The notes under the pieces are model-generated. The model saw only the letters and a list, made by a program, of their open reading frames with translations. It was not told the DNA's origin and did no database searches. A program made the position numbers and the translations under genes. Positions 26,765 through 33,295 of a stretch of DNA of 33,295 bases are shown piece by piece. Numbering within the stretch: the first letter of the stretch is position 1; each line of letters starts with the position of its first letter. The stretch lies in the NCBI GenBank assembly GCA_934526125.1, contig CAKSZU010000017.1, forward strand, positions 1 through 33,295, given 5' to 3'. The DNA is from an uncultured Faecalibacterium sp. GTDB taxonomy: Bacteria; Bacillota; Clostridia; Oscillospirales; Ruminococcaceae.

Positions 26765-27793
26765 TCAGAGAATCAGCATCGCATCGCCGAAGGAGAAGAA
26801 ACGGTACTTCTGTTCCACAGCCACTTTATAGGCCGCCATGGTCTTTTCGTAGCCATACAGGGCGGACACCAGCATGATCAGGGTGCTTTCCGGAAGGTGG
26901 AAATTGGTGATCAGGCCGTCGATGCAGTTGAATTTCACACCCGGGTACAGGAAGATGGAGGTGTTCCCGCTGCAGGCGCGGATCTCGCCGTATTTGGCGG
27001 CGACGGCTTCCAGTGTGCGGCAGCTGGTGGTGCCGACGGCGATGACGCGGTGGCCTGCTGCCTTGGTGTCCCGGATCCGCTGAGCGGTCTCCTCGCTGAT
27101 GGAGTACCACTCGCTGTGCATTTTGTGGTCCGCGATCTCGTCCTCCTGCACCGGGCGGAAGGTGCCGAGGCCCACGTGCAGGGTGACCTCAGCAATGCCG
27201 ACGCCTTTAGCGCGGATGGTATCCATCAGCTCCGGGGTGAAGTGGAGTCCGGCCGTGGGGGCTGCGGCGCTGCCCAGCTCCTTGGCGTAGACCGTCTGAT
27301 ACTGGCTTTGATCCTCCAGCTGCTTGGTGATGTAGGGCGGCAGGGGCATCTTGCCGAACTCGTCCAGCTTCTCGTAGAGGGTCTCGGTGTTATAAGAGAA
27401 GGTAACGTACTTGTTGCCGTCCTCCATGGTCTCGTCCACCACAGCCGTCAGGGTGCCGTCCCCGAAACTGACCTTCGTGCCGGGCTGCATCCGCTTGCCG
27501 GGCTTGGCCAGACACTCCCACTGATCTCCCTTCACCTGCCGCAGCAGAAGAAGCTCGCAGACGGCACCGGTGGGCTGTTTGATGCCCACGATCCGGGCGG
27601 GAAGCACCTTGGAGTTGTTGACGACCAGCAGATCGCCCGGCTCCAGATACTCCGGCAGGTCGCGGAAGATCCGGTGCTGGATGCTGTCGTCTTTCTGGCT
27701 CAGCACCATCAGCCGGGCCGAATCACGGGGATCCGCAGGCTCCTGTGCAATGAGTTCTTTGGGTAAATCATACCAAAAATCTTTTTTTAACAT
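26765..27793 (-). CDS. queA: S-adenosylmethionine:tRNA ribosyltransferase-isomerase QueA
   Basis: 342 residues, the same as Bacillus QueA. It adds the epoxy-cyclopentane precursor to preQ1 in tRNA, the step after Tgt. Recognised by the N-terminal DFWYDLPKELIAQEP, NNSKVLPARI, AAPTAGLHFT and the C-terminal NFHLPESTLIMLVSA. The start at 27793 makes the protein begin MLKKDFWYDLP as in the family, with GGAAAGG 12 bp upstream; an ATG at 27802 three codons earlier is also possible. The frame is open further upstream, but that part overlaps the promoter. Confidence 0.95.
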   Translation of the reverse strand: MLKKDFWYDLPKELIAQEPADPRDSARLMVLSQKDDSIQHRIFRDLPEYLEPGDLLVVNNSKVLPARIVGIKQPTGAVCELLLLRQVKGDQWECLAKPGKRMQPGTKVSFGDGTLTAVVDETMEDGNKYVTFSYNTETLYEKLDEFGKMPLPPYITKQLEDQSQYQTVYAKELGSAAAPTAGLHFTPELMDTIRAKGVGIAEVTLHVGLGTFRPVQEDEIADHKMHSEWYSISEETAQRIRDTKAAGHRVIAVGTTSCRTLEAVAAKYGEIRACSGNTSIFLYPGVKFNCIDGLITNFHLPESTLIMLVSALYGYEKTMAAYKVAVEQKYRFFSFGDAMLIL

Positions 27794-27817
27794 GCGTTGC
27801 ATTTGCCTTTCCGATGA

Positions 27818-27847
27818 TTGACACGGAGACCGCATCAATGTTATCAT
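27818..27847 (+). promoter_or_regulatory. Promoter of the asd-dap operon
   Basis: On the + strand perfect TTGACA (27818-27823), 18-bp spacer, TATCAT (27842-27847, 5 of 6). The leader before asd is about 90 nt, too short for a lysine riboswitch. It lies on the queA side of the queA promoter, so the two promoters point towards each other. Confidence 0.7.
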
Positions 27848-27869
27848 AAAGTCTGTATAAACAGTATTT

Positions 27870-27898
27870 ATTATATTGCATGGACGCCTGGTTTTCAA
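27870..27898 (-). promoter_or_regulatory. Promoter of queA-tgt
   Basis: On the - strand TTGAAA (27893-27898), 17-bp spacer and perfect TATAAT (27870-27875). The predicted start near 27863 gives a queA leader of about 70 nt that runs across the asd promoter. Confidence 0.85.
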
Positions 27899-27947
27899 GA
27901 CGTGTTCTGTGTGAATTTGTGTTTTACCGAAAGGAAAGGTGCTGGAA

Positions 27948-29030
27948 ATGGAAAAACAGTATAAAGTTGGTATCGTTGGCGCAACCGGTATGGTGGGGCA
28001 GCGCTTTGTGACCCTTCTGGAGGATCACCCCTGGTTCAAACTGACCACGCTGGCCGCTTCTGGCCGCAGCGCCGGTAAGACCTATGAGGAGGCTGTGGGA
28101 TCCCGCTGGGCCATGACCACCCCGATGCCCGAGAGCGTCAAGAAGATGGTCGTTCTGGATGCTTCCAAGGTGGAAGAGGTCGCTTCTCAGGTGGACTTCA
28201 TCTTCTGCGCCGTCAACATGCCCAAGGCCGAGATCAAGGCTCTGGAAGAGGCTTACGCCAAGGCCGAGTGCCCGGTTGTCTCCAACAACAGCGCAAACCG
28301 CTTCACCCCGGACGTGCCCATGGTGGTGCCCGAGATCAATGCAGACCACATCGAGATCATCCCTGCACAGCGCAAGCGTCTGGGCACCAAGCGCGGCTTC
28401 ATCGCCGTCAAGTCCAACTGCAGCCTGCAGAGCTATGTGCCCGCCCTGCATCCCCTGATGAGGGAGTTCGGTGTCAGCAAGGCTCTGGTCTGCACCTATC
28501 AGGCCATTTCCGGCGCAGGCAAGACCTTTGACCGGATGCCCGAGATCATCGACAACGTGATTCCCTACATCGGCGGCGAGGAAGAGAAGAGCGAGCAGGA
28601 ACCCCTGAAGCTGTGGGGCCACATCGAGGGCGACAAGATCGTCAGCGCCGAAAAGCCTGTCATCACGGCGCAGTGCTTCCGCGTCCCGGTCTCCGACGGC
28701 CACACGGCTGCCGTGTTCGTGAGCTTTGACAAGAAGCCCACCAAGGAGCAGATGCTGGAATCCTGGGCAAACTTCCGCGGCCCTGCACAGGAGCTGGATC
28801 TGCCCAGCGCACCCAAGCAGTTCCTGCACTACTTCACCGAGCCGGACCGTCCCCAGCCCAAGCTGGACCGCAACACCGAGCACGGCATGGCGGTCTGCAT
28901 CGGCCGTCTGCGTGAGGACACCCTGTTCGACTACAAGTTTGCCTGCATGAGCCACAACACCCTGCGCGGTGCGGCAGGCGGCGCGGTCCTGCTGGCCGAG
29001 CTGCTGGCTGCCAAGGGCTATTTCGACTGA
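27948..29030 (+). CDS. asd: Aspartate-semialdehyde dehydrogenase
   Basis: 360 residues. NADPH-binding GATGMVGQRF (11-20) and catalytic Cys158 in KSNCSLQS. It reduces aspartyl phosphate to aspartate semialdehyde, the branch point to lysine/DAP, threonine and methionine. The length and the SNCS (rather than QNC-type) active site fit the archaeal/fungal-like Asd subclass also found in many Clostridia. ATG at 27948 with GGAAAGG about 12 bp upstream; a GTG three codons earlier sits too close to that site. First gene of the asd-dapA-dapB operon. Confidence 0.94.
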   Translation: MEKQYKVGIVGATGMVGQRFVTLLEDHPWFKLTTLAASGRSAGKTYEEAVGSRWAMTTPMPESVKKMVVLDASKVEEVASQVDFIFCAVNMPKAEIKALEEAYAKAECPVVSNNSANRFTPDVPMVVPEINADHIEIIPAQRKRLGTKRGFIAVKSNCSLQSYVPALHPLMREFGVSKALVCTYQAISGAGKTFDRMPEIIDNVIPYIGGEEEKSEQEPLKLWGHIEGDKIVSAEKPVITAQCFRVPVSDGHTAAVFVSFDKKPTKEQMLESWANFRGPAQELDLPSAPKQFLHYFTEPDRPQPKLDRNTEHGMAVCIGRLREDTLFDYKFACMSHNTLRGAAGGAVLLAELLAAKGYFD

Positions 29031-29075
29031 TCTGCGCCTTTTTCCAAACGAGCGTTATAAAGGAGTTTTTGCATT

Positions 29076-29963
29076 ATGAAGAATCCTGTCTTTACCGGCG
29101 CGGCGGTGGCGATCATCACCCCCATGTACGAGGACGGCAGTGTCAATTTTGACGAACTGGGCCGCATCCTTGAGGACCAGATCGCCCGCGGCACGGATGC
29201 CATCGTGATCTGCGGCACCACCGGCGAGTGTTCTACCATGACCGACGAGGAACAGCTGGCTGCCATCAAGTTTACCGTCGATACCGTCAACCACCGGGTG
29301 CCTGTCATTGCAGGTGCCGGTTCCAACGACACCGACCACGGCTGTGCTCTGGCAGCAAAGTCTGCTGCCTGCGGTGCGGACGCCCTGCTGCTGGTGACCC
29401 CCTACTACAACAAGACCACGCAGGCCGGTCTGGTGGCGCACTATACTGCCATGGTCGAGGCCGGCGGCATCCCGGCGATCCTGTACAATGTTCCCTCCCG
29501 TACCGGTGTGAACATTGCCCCCGAGACGGCTCTGGAGCTGAGCAAGAATCCGCTCATCAACGGCATCAAGGAAGCTTCCGGCAACATTTCTCAGGTAGCC
29601 AAGATTGCACAGCTCTGCGGTGATGAACTGAACATTTACTCTGGCAACGACGATCAGGTGGTTCCTCTGCTGTCTCTGGGAGGCAAGGGCGTCATCAGCG
29701 TGGTCTCCAACGTGAAGCCGGAGCTGGTCCACAACTGCTGCAAGGCATGGTTCGAGGGCGACACCAAGAAGGCCTGCCAGCTGCAGCTGGAGATGCTTCC
29801 TCTGGCCGATGCTCTGTTCTGCGAGGTGAACCCCATCCCGGTCAAGTACGCCATGAACGTGCTGGGCTGGAACGCAGGTGCCTGCCGTCTGCCTCTGGTA
29901 GACCCCAGCGATGCACACAAGGAGAAGATCGAGCAGGCATTGTCCGCCGAAGGTCTGATCTGA
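29076..29963 (+). CDS. dapA: 4-hydroxy-tetrahydrodipicolinate synthase
   Basis: 295 residues, TIM-barrel aldolase joining pyruvate to aspartate semialdehyde. Schiff-base Lys165 (GIKEAS), Tyr137 in YNVPSRTG and the CGTTGE motif (46-51) are all present. Strong AAAGGAG site. 45 bp after asd; followed by a strong hairpin before dapB. In spore formers its product also leads to dipicolinic acid. Confidence 0.97.
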   Translation: MKNPVFTGAAVAIITPMYEDGSVNFDELGRILEDQIARGTDAIVICGTTGECSTMTDEEQLAAIKFTVDTVNHRVPVIAGAGSNDTDHGCALAAKSAACGADALLLVTPYYNKTTQAGLVAHYTAMVEAGGIPAILYNVPSRTGVNIAPETALELSKNPLINGIKEASGNISQVAKIAQLCGDELNIYSGNDDQVVPLLSLGGKGVISVVSNVKPELVHNCCKAWFEGDTKKACQLQLEMLPLADALFCEVNPIPVKYAMNVLGWNAGACRLPLVDPSDAHKEKIEQALSAEGLI

Positions 29964-29983
29964 AAACAGACGAATCAACGCGC

Positions 29984-30015
29984 AATGCCCGGTGGAGACT
30001 CTCCTCCCGGGCATT
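29984..30015 (+). other. Intercistronic hairpin between dapA and dapB
   Basis: AATGCCCGG (29984-29992) pairs with CCGGGCATT (30007-30015), and an inner GGAG/CTCC extends the stem. Only TTGCC follows, so it is a poor terminator; it may be a processing or mRNA-stability element, or a partial terminator that lowers downstream expression. Confidence 0.6.
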
Positions 30016-30057
30016 TGCCGTATCATTGAACCAGAATCTGAAAGGACGGAAAACACC

Positions 30058-30816
30058 ATGACCGATATTATCATTCAGGGCATCGGCGGCCGGATGGGCC
30101 ACGTTCTCTGCGAGATGATCGCAAAGCGGGAGGACTGCCGCGTGGTAGCCGGCATCGATGTGAAGGACGGCGAACAGAACGGTATCCCCGTGTATGACAG
30201 CCTGGAAAAGCTGGCGGGCAAGGGTGATGTGATCATCGATTTCAGCTCCCCTGCTGCTGTAGAAAAGGCCCTGCCCTACTGCGAGGCACACAAGCTGCCC
30301 ATCGTGGTCTGCACCACCGGCCTCTCTGAAGAACTGCAGCTGAAGGTCGTGCAGCTGTCCCGCAGTGTGCCGGTGTTCAAGAGCGCCAATATGTCCATGG
30401 GCATCAACGTGCTGTCCGAACTGTGCAAGCGCGCTTCGGCCATTCTGGGCGCAGACTATGATGTGGAGATCGTGGAGCAGCATCATCACAACAAGCTGGA
30501 TGCTCCCAGCGGAACGGCCCTGATGCTGGCGGACGCCATCAACGAGGAGAACGACGGCGCTTATCACTATGTCTACGACCGTTCCTCTGTCCGCCAGAAG
30601 CGCGATCCGAAGGAGATCGGCATCAGCTCCGTGCGCGGCGGCAGCATCGTGGGCGACCACGAGGTGCTGTTCTGCGGTCAGGACGAAGTCATCACCCTGA
30701 AGCACACGGCCTATTCCCGCAATATTTTTGCAAATGGCGCCGTGAATGCCGCTGTGTATCTTGCAAAAAAGGAGCCCGGCCTGTACAATATGGGTAACAT
30801 GATCGCAGAGATGTGA
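30058..30816 (+). CDS. dapB: 4-hydroxy-tetrahydrodipicolinate reductase
   Basis: 252 residues. N-terminal nucleotide-binding GIGGRMG (8-14) and the substrate/catalytic EQHHHNKLDAPSGTA (His142-His144, Lys146). It reduces the DapA product with NAD(P)H. ATG at 30058 is chosen for its AAAGGA site 12 bp upstream and family-like start MTDIIIQGIGG; the longer frame back to 29992 runs through the hairpin and is unlikely. Confidence 0.96.
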   Translation: MTDIIIQGIGGRMGHVLCEMIAKREDCRVVAGIDVKDGEQNGIPVYDSLEKLAGKGDVIIDFSSPAAVEKALPYCEAHKLPIVVCTTGLSEELQLKVVQLSRSVPVFKSANMSMGINVLSELCKRASAILGADYDVEIVEQHHHNKLDAPSGTALMLADAINEENDGAYHYVYDRSSVRQKRDPKEIGISSVRGGSIVGDHEVLFCGQDEVITLKHTAYSRNIFANGAVNAAVYLAKKEPGLYNMGNMIAEM

Positions 30817-30859
30817 TCCTGCTCAGTTCCCATACCGAAACAGCAGGGAGGGCTTACGG

Positions 30860-32194
30860 ATGGAAAAGGCACGGCATGCAGCACCCTCGAAGCGGGAAGT
30901 ACGGCGCAGAAAGCACACGAAGCGGCGAAAGCCGGGCGGACCGGTGATCCTGCGGGCAATGGGCGTCTTTCTGACGGCCGGGGTTGCCTTGGCCTGTCTG
31001 GGCCTTCTGCGGTTCCGGACCCCGGGGATCGTGCTGGGGCCGTTTGAGTCCGAGCCGACGGCGGAGAGTACGCTCCTGCCGGATTCCACCCCTGAACCGG
31101 AGCAGGAGCCTGAGCCCGAGCCGGAACCGGCTCAGCCGGTCACCACGACGATCCGGTTTTCTGCCACAGGGGACAACCTGATCCATTCGCCCATCTACAA
31201 GCAGGCGGCCCGCAGGGCTTCGGCCGGGCAGAAGTATGATTTTGATTACTGCTATGCCCATCTGCTGGATTTCTACACCCAGCAGGATGTGAACTGGATC
31301 AACCAGGAGACTCTGTGCAGCAGCGAGCTGGAGCCGTCCACCTACCCCTGTTTCTCCACGCCAGGCGAATGTGCCGAGTCGCTCTACCGGGCCGGGATCC
31401 AGGTGTTCAGCCTTTCCAACAATCACACCTACGATAAGGGTGCTGCAGGTCTGGCGGCTACCCAGCGGTTCTGGGCGCAGATGCCGGAGGACGTTGTGAC
31501 CACCGGCCTGTGGAATGGGCCTTCCGATTACGGCCGGATCCCGCTTCAGACGGTCAACGGGGTAACGATCGCTTACCTGTCCTATACCGAACACACCAAC
31601 GGGATCCCGCAGAACAGCGCCATGACTGCAAACGTCATCTACACCAACCAGCTGGATATCATTCAGCAGCAGGTGACGCAGGCGCGGCAGCTGGCGGATT
31701 TTGTTGTGGTAGGCGTTCATTGGGGCGTGGAGAACAGCCACACCATCACAAATGCACAGCGGACACTGGCGCAGCAGCTCTCCGACTGGGGAGCGGATCT
31801 GATCCTCGGGACACACCCCCATGTGGTGCAGAACGCCGAGTGGCGTACTTCTTCCGACGGGCGGCAGACCTTTGTGGCCTATTCCCTGGGAAATTTTCTC
31901 AGCACCCAGAACAAGCCGGATCAGCTCATCGGTGCGATCCTGACCGTTCAGCTGGAGAAAACCACTGCCCCGGACGGCAGCGTTTCCTGCGCAGTGGTGT
32001 CCCCGGTGCTTCACCCGACGGTGACGCATTACGATGCCGGAAAGTCCAATGCGCGCACTTACCTGTTCCGGGATTATACCCCGGAGCTGGCCAAAGCCCA
32101 CGGCGTCCGGGCAGAGTATCCCGGTTTCGGGATGGATTCGATCCGGAAGGTCCTGGAAAACAACATTGACCCCGCATTTCTGGATCTCACCTGA
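30860..32194 (+). CDS. CapA-like metallophosphatase, membrane-anchored
   Basis: 444 residues. A very basic cytoplasmic N-terminus (1-29), one membrane anchor (about 31-50), a Pro/Glu-rich spacer (about 75-93, repeated EPEPEPEP type) and an extracellular CapA/PgsA (PGA_cap) domain with GDNLIHSP, NQE, SNNHTYDKG, HWG, GTHPHVVQ and YSLGNF, the calcineurin-like metal sites. The family was first seen in poly-gamma-glutamate capsule synthesis but most members have unknown substrates; capB/capC are not present here. Strong GGGAGGG site, 43 bp after dapB, same operon. Confidence 0.85.
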   Translation: MEKARHAAPSKREVRRRKHTKRRKPGGPVILRAMGVFLTAGVALACLGLLRFRTPGIVLGPFESEPTAESTLLPDSTPEPEQEPEPEPEPAQPVTTTIRFSATGDNLIHSPIYKQAARRASAGQKYDFDYCYAHLLDFYTQQDVNWINQETLCSSELEPSTYPCFSTPGECAESLYRAGIQVFSLSNNHTYDKGAAGLAATQRFWAQMPEDVVTTGLWNGPSDYGRIPLQTVNGVTIAYLSYTEHTNGIPQNSAMTANVIYTNQLDIIQQQVTQARQLADFVVVGVHWGVENSHTITNAQRTLAQQLSDWGADLILGTHPHVVQNAEWRTSSDGRQTFVAYSLGNFLSTQNKPDQLIGAILTVQLEKTTAPDGSVSCAVVSPVLHPTVTHYDAGKSNARTYLFRDYTPELAKAHGVRAEYPGFGMDSIRKVLENNIDPAFLDLT

Positions 32195-32230
32195 TTTTGC
32201 AGCCCTTCGGGGCAGATTGGAGTGTTAACT

Positions 32231-32695
32231 ATGTACGGAGTAACCAAAATCAACATCGAGCCGAACCTGATGATGATCAGCGTACAGGATTCCGAATTCC
32301 GGAGCTGGCGTCTGGGCCGTTATCTGCAGCTCTTTGCCGAAAACGGTGTTGTCGTGGATATGATCAGCCAGACCGCCCCTCACGGAACGACCATCGATTT
32401 CAGCTTCACGGCCTCTGCCGGGGATCTGCCCCAGGCCATGAAGGCGATCTCGGCGGTGAACCTGGACAAGGCCAAGAAGTCTCCCCTGATCAGTGTCGGC
32501 TACTCCAAGCTGAATCTGTTCGGTGAGGAGATGGTCACCAGCTGCGGCGTGGCGGCCCGTGCCATGGCGGCGCTGGAAAAGGCCGACATCGAGGTGCTGC
32601 TGATCACCACCAGCGATCTGGACATTTCGCTGCTGGTCCGTGCCGAGAACGAGGACGCTGCCTACGATGTGCTGAAGGAGACTTTTGCACTGTAA
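32231..32695 (+). CDS. Free-standing tandem ACT domain protein, aspartokinase regulatory-like
   Basis: 154 residues forming two ACT repeats (about 10-80 and 85-154). The first has INIEPNLMMISVQD and GTTIDFSFTASAGDL; the second LISVGYSKLNLFGEEMVTSCGVAARAMAALEKADIEVLLITTSDLDISLLV, the same order as the C-terminal regulatory half of aspartokinase (LysC). No kinase domain precedes it. Start at 32231 (GGAG 10 bp upstream); a GTG at 32222 is too close. Last gene of the asd-dapA-dapB operon, so a lysine or threonine sensor is a reasonable guess; binding partner unknown. Confidence 0.8.
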   Translation: MYGVTKINIEPNLMMISVQDSEFRSWRLGRYLQLFAENGVVVDMISQTAPHGTTIDFSFTASAGDLPQAMKAISAVNLDKAKKSPLISVGYSKLNLFGEEMVTSCGVAARAMAALEKADIEVLLITTSDLDISLLVRAENEDAAYDVLKETFAL

Positions 32696-32726
32696 GCGCT
32701 TCCCTGCTCTTCTTTTCGGAGAATCA

Positions 32727-32767
32727 AAAAATACCGGCTGCATCCAGACGGGTGCAGCCGGTATTTT
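32727..32767. terminator. Bidirectional terminator between the dap operon and tyrS
   Basis: A 15-bp perfect stem, AAAATACCGGCTGCA with TGCAGCCGGTATTTT, loop of about 10 nt, with A-runs on the left and T-runs on the right so that it works for both converging genes. Confidence 0.95.
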
Positions 32768-32794
32768 CATGTTATGGTATCAATCAGCGGGGGC

Positions 32795-33295
32795 TTACAG
32801 GGTCACCTTGTGGTAGACCTTCTTGCCCTTCTTGATGACAATGCCCTTGGCCAGCTGTTCTGCGGTAAAGCTGGCAGTGGGAGCAGCGACCTTCTCGCCG
32901 TCGGCCAGGACACCGCCCTGGGTCACCAGACGGCGGGCCTCGCCGTTGGAAGCAGCCAGGCCGGCCTTGACCATCAGGGTCAGGATGCCGATGGAGCCAT
33001 TGGTCAGATCTGCCTCGGTCAGCTGGGTGATGGGCATGTGCTCGGTGTCGGCAGCGCCGCTGAACAAGGCACGAGCCGCATTCTGGGCCTTTTCAGCCTC
33101 TTCCTTGCCGTGGACCATGCTGGTCAGCTCGTAGGCCAGGATCTCCTTGGCCTCATTCAGGCGCTGATCCTTCCAGGTACTCATCTCGTCGATCTGCTCC
33201 AGCGGCAGGAAGGTCAGCATCCGGATGCACTTCATGACATCGGCATCACCGACATTGCGCCAGTACTGATAGAAATCGAAGGGGCTGGTCTTGTT
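32795..33295 (-). CDS. tyrS: Tyrosyl-tRNA synthetase TyrS, 3' part
   Basis: 166 C-terminal residues of a TyrS; the frame runs off the right edge, so the Rossmann catalytic domain is outside. Seen: FDFYQYWRNVGDADV, then LPLEQIDEM, LAYELTSMVHGKEEAEKA and a C-terminal S4 RNA-binding domain (NGEARRLVTQGGVLADGEKV). It charges tRNA-Tyr. TAA at 32795, just after the bidirectional terminator. Confidence 0.95.
   Translation of the reverse strand, partial: NKTSPFDFYQYWRNVGDADVMKCIRMLTFLPLEQIDEMSTWKDQRLNEAKEILAYELTSMVHGKEEAEKAQNAARALFSGAADTEHMPITQLTEADLTNGSIGILTLMVKAGLAASNGEARRLVTQGGVLADGEKVAAPTASFTAEQLAKGIVIKKGKKVYHKVTL

Noticed and set aside
27848..27947. Lysine riboswitch or T-box in the asd leader
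   Set aside because: The leader is only about 90 nt and shows none of the conserved stems; both elements need about 170 nt or more.

Overview
This window looks like core chromosome from a high-GC, low-branching Clostridia (Bacillota), most like the Oscillospiraceae/Ruminococcaceae group around Faecalibacterium, Gemmiger and Subdoligranulum. That placement is inference from gene content (complete spoIIIA operon, whiA, mutS2, phoH-ybeY-era-recO), strong AGGAGG-type ribosome binding sites and GC-rich codons. I see no prophage, insertion sequence, CRISPR array or obvious island. Almost all DNA is coding and most genes are packed in operons with 4-bp ATGA stop/start overlaps.

Left arm (1-16.6 kb), all on the + strand: the 3' end of rapZ, whiA, dnaE; then pfkA with its own promoter and terminator; ligA with an extended -10 promoter and a strong terminator; the full eight-gene sporulation operon spoIIIAA-AH, preceded by a sigma-E-like promoter; and radA, a XerC/D-type tyrosine recombinase and a GNAT acetyltransferase.

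Junction (16.6-16.9 kb): + and - genes converge on a 308-bp non-coding gap. It holds the cwlD terminator, a second hairpin, and between them a 28-bp palindromic site with 11+6+11 architecture that closely resembles a chromosomal dif (XerC/XerD) site, about 640 bp from the recombinase gene. This is the most interesting feature of the window.

Right arm (16.9-27.8 kb), all on the - strand, read right to left: queA-tgt (queuosine tRNA modification), yajC (Sec accessory), two membrane protein genes (YrzE/TIGR04086-like, SpoIIM-like), a tRNA-Thr(CGT) with its own promoter and terminator, then phoH-ybeY-era-recO-mutS2-cwlD (RNA/ribosome maturation, DNA repair, cell-wall amidase).

Far right (27.8-33.3 kb): a + strand lysine/diaminopimelate operon, asd-dapA-dapB, followed by a CapA-like metallophosphatase and a free-standing tandem-ACT protein resembling the regulatory half of aspartokinase; it ends in a bidirectional terminator shared with tyrS, whose 3' half runs off the window on the - strand. 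The asd and queA promoters face each other and overlap.

Beyond the dif-like site, the unusual points are a SpoIIIAF lacking its normal soluble domain, hairpins that overlap or abut the start signals of radA and the YrzE-like gene, rapZ-whiA without yvcK between them, an Asp-to-Asn change in the MutS2 Smr motif, and the isolated ACT regulator.
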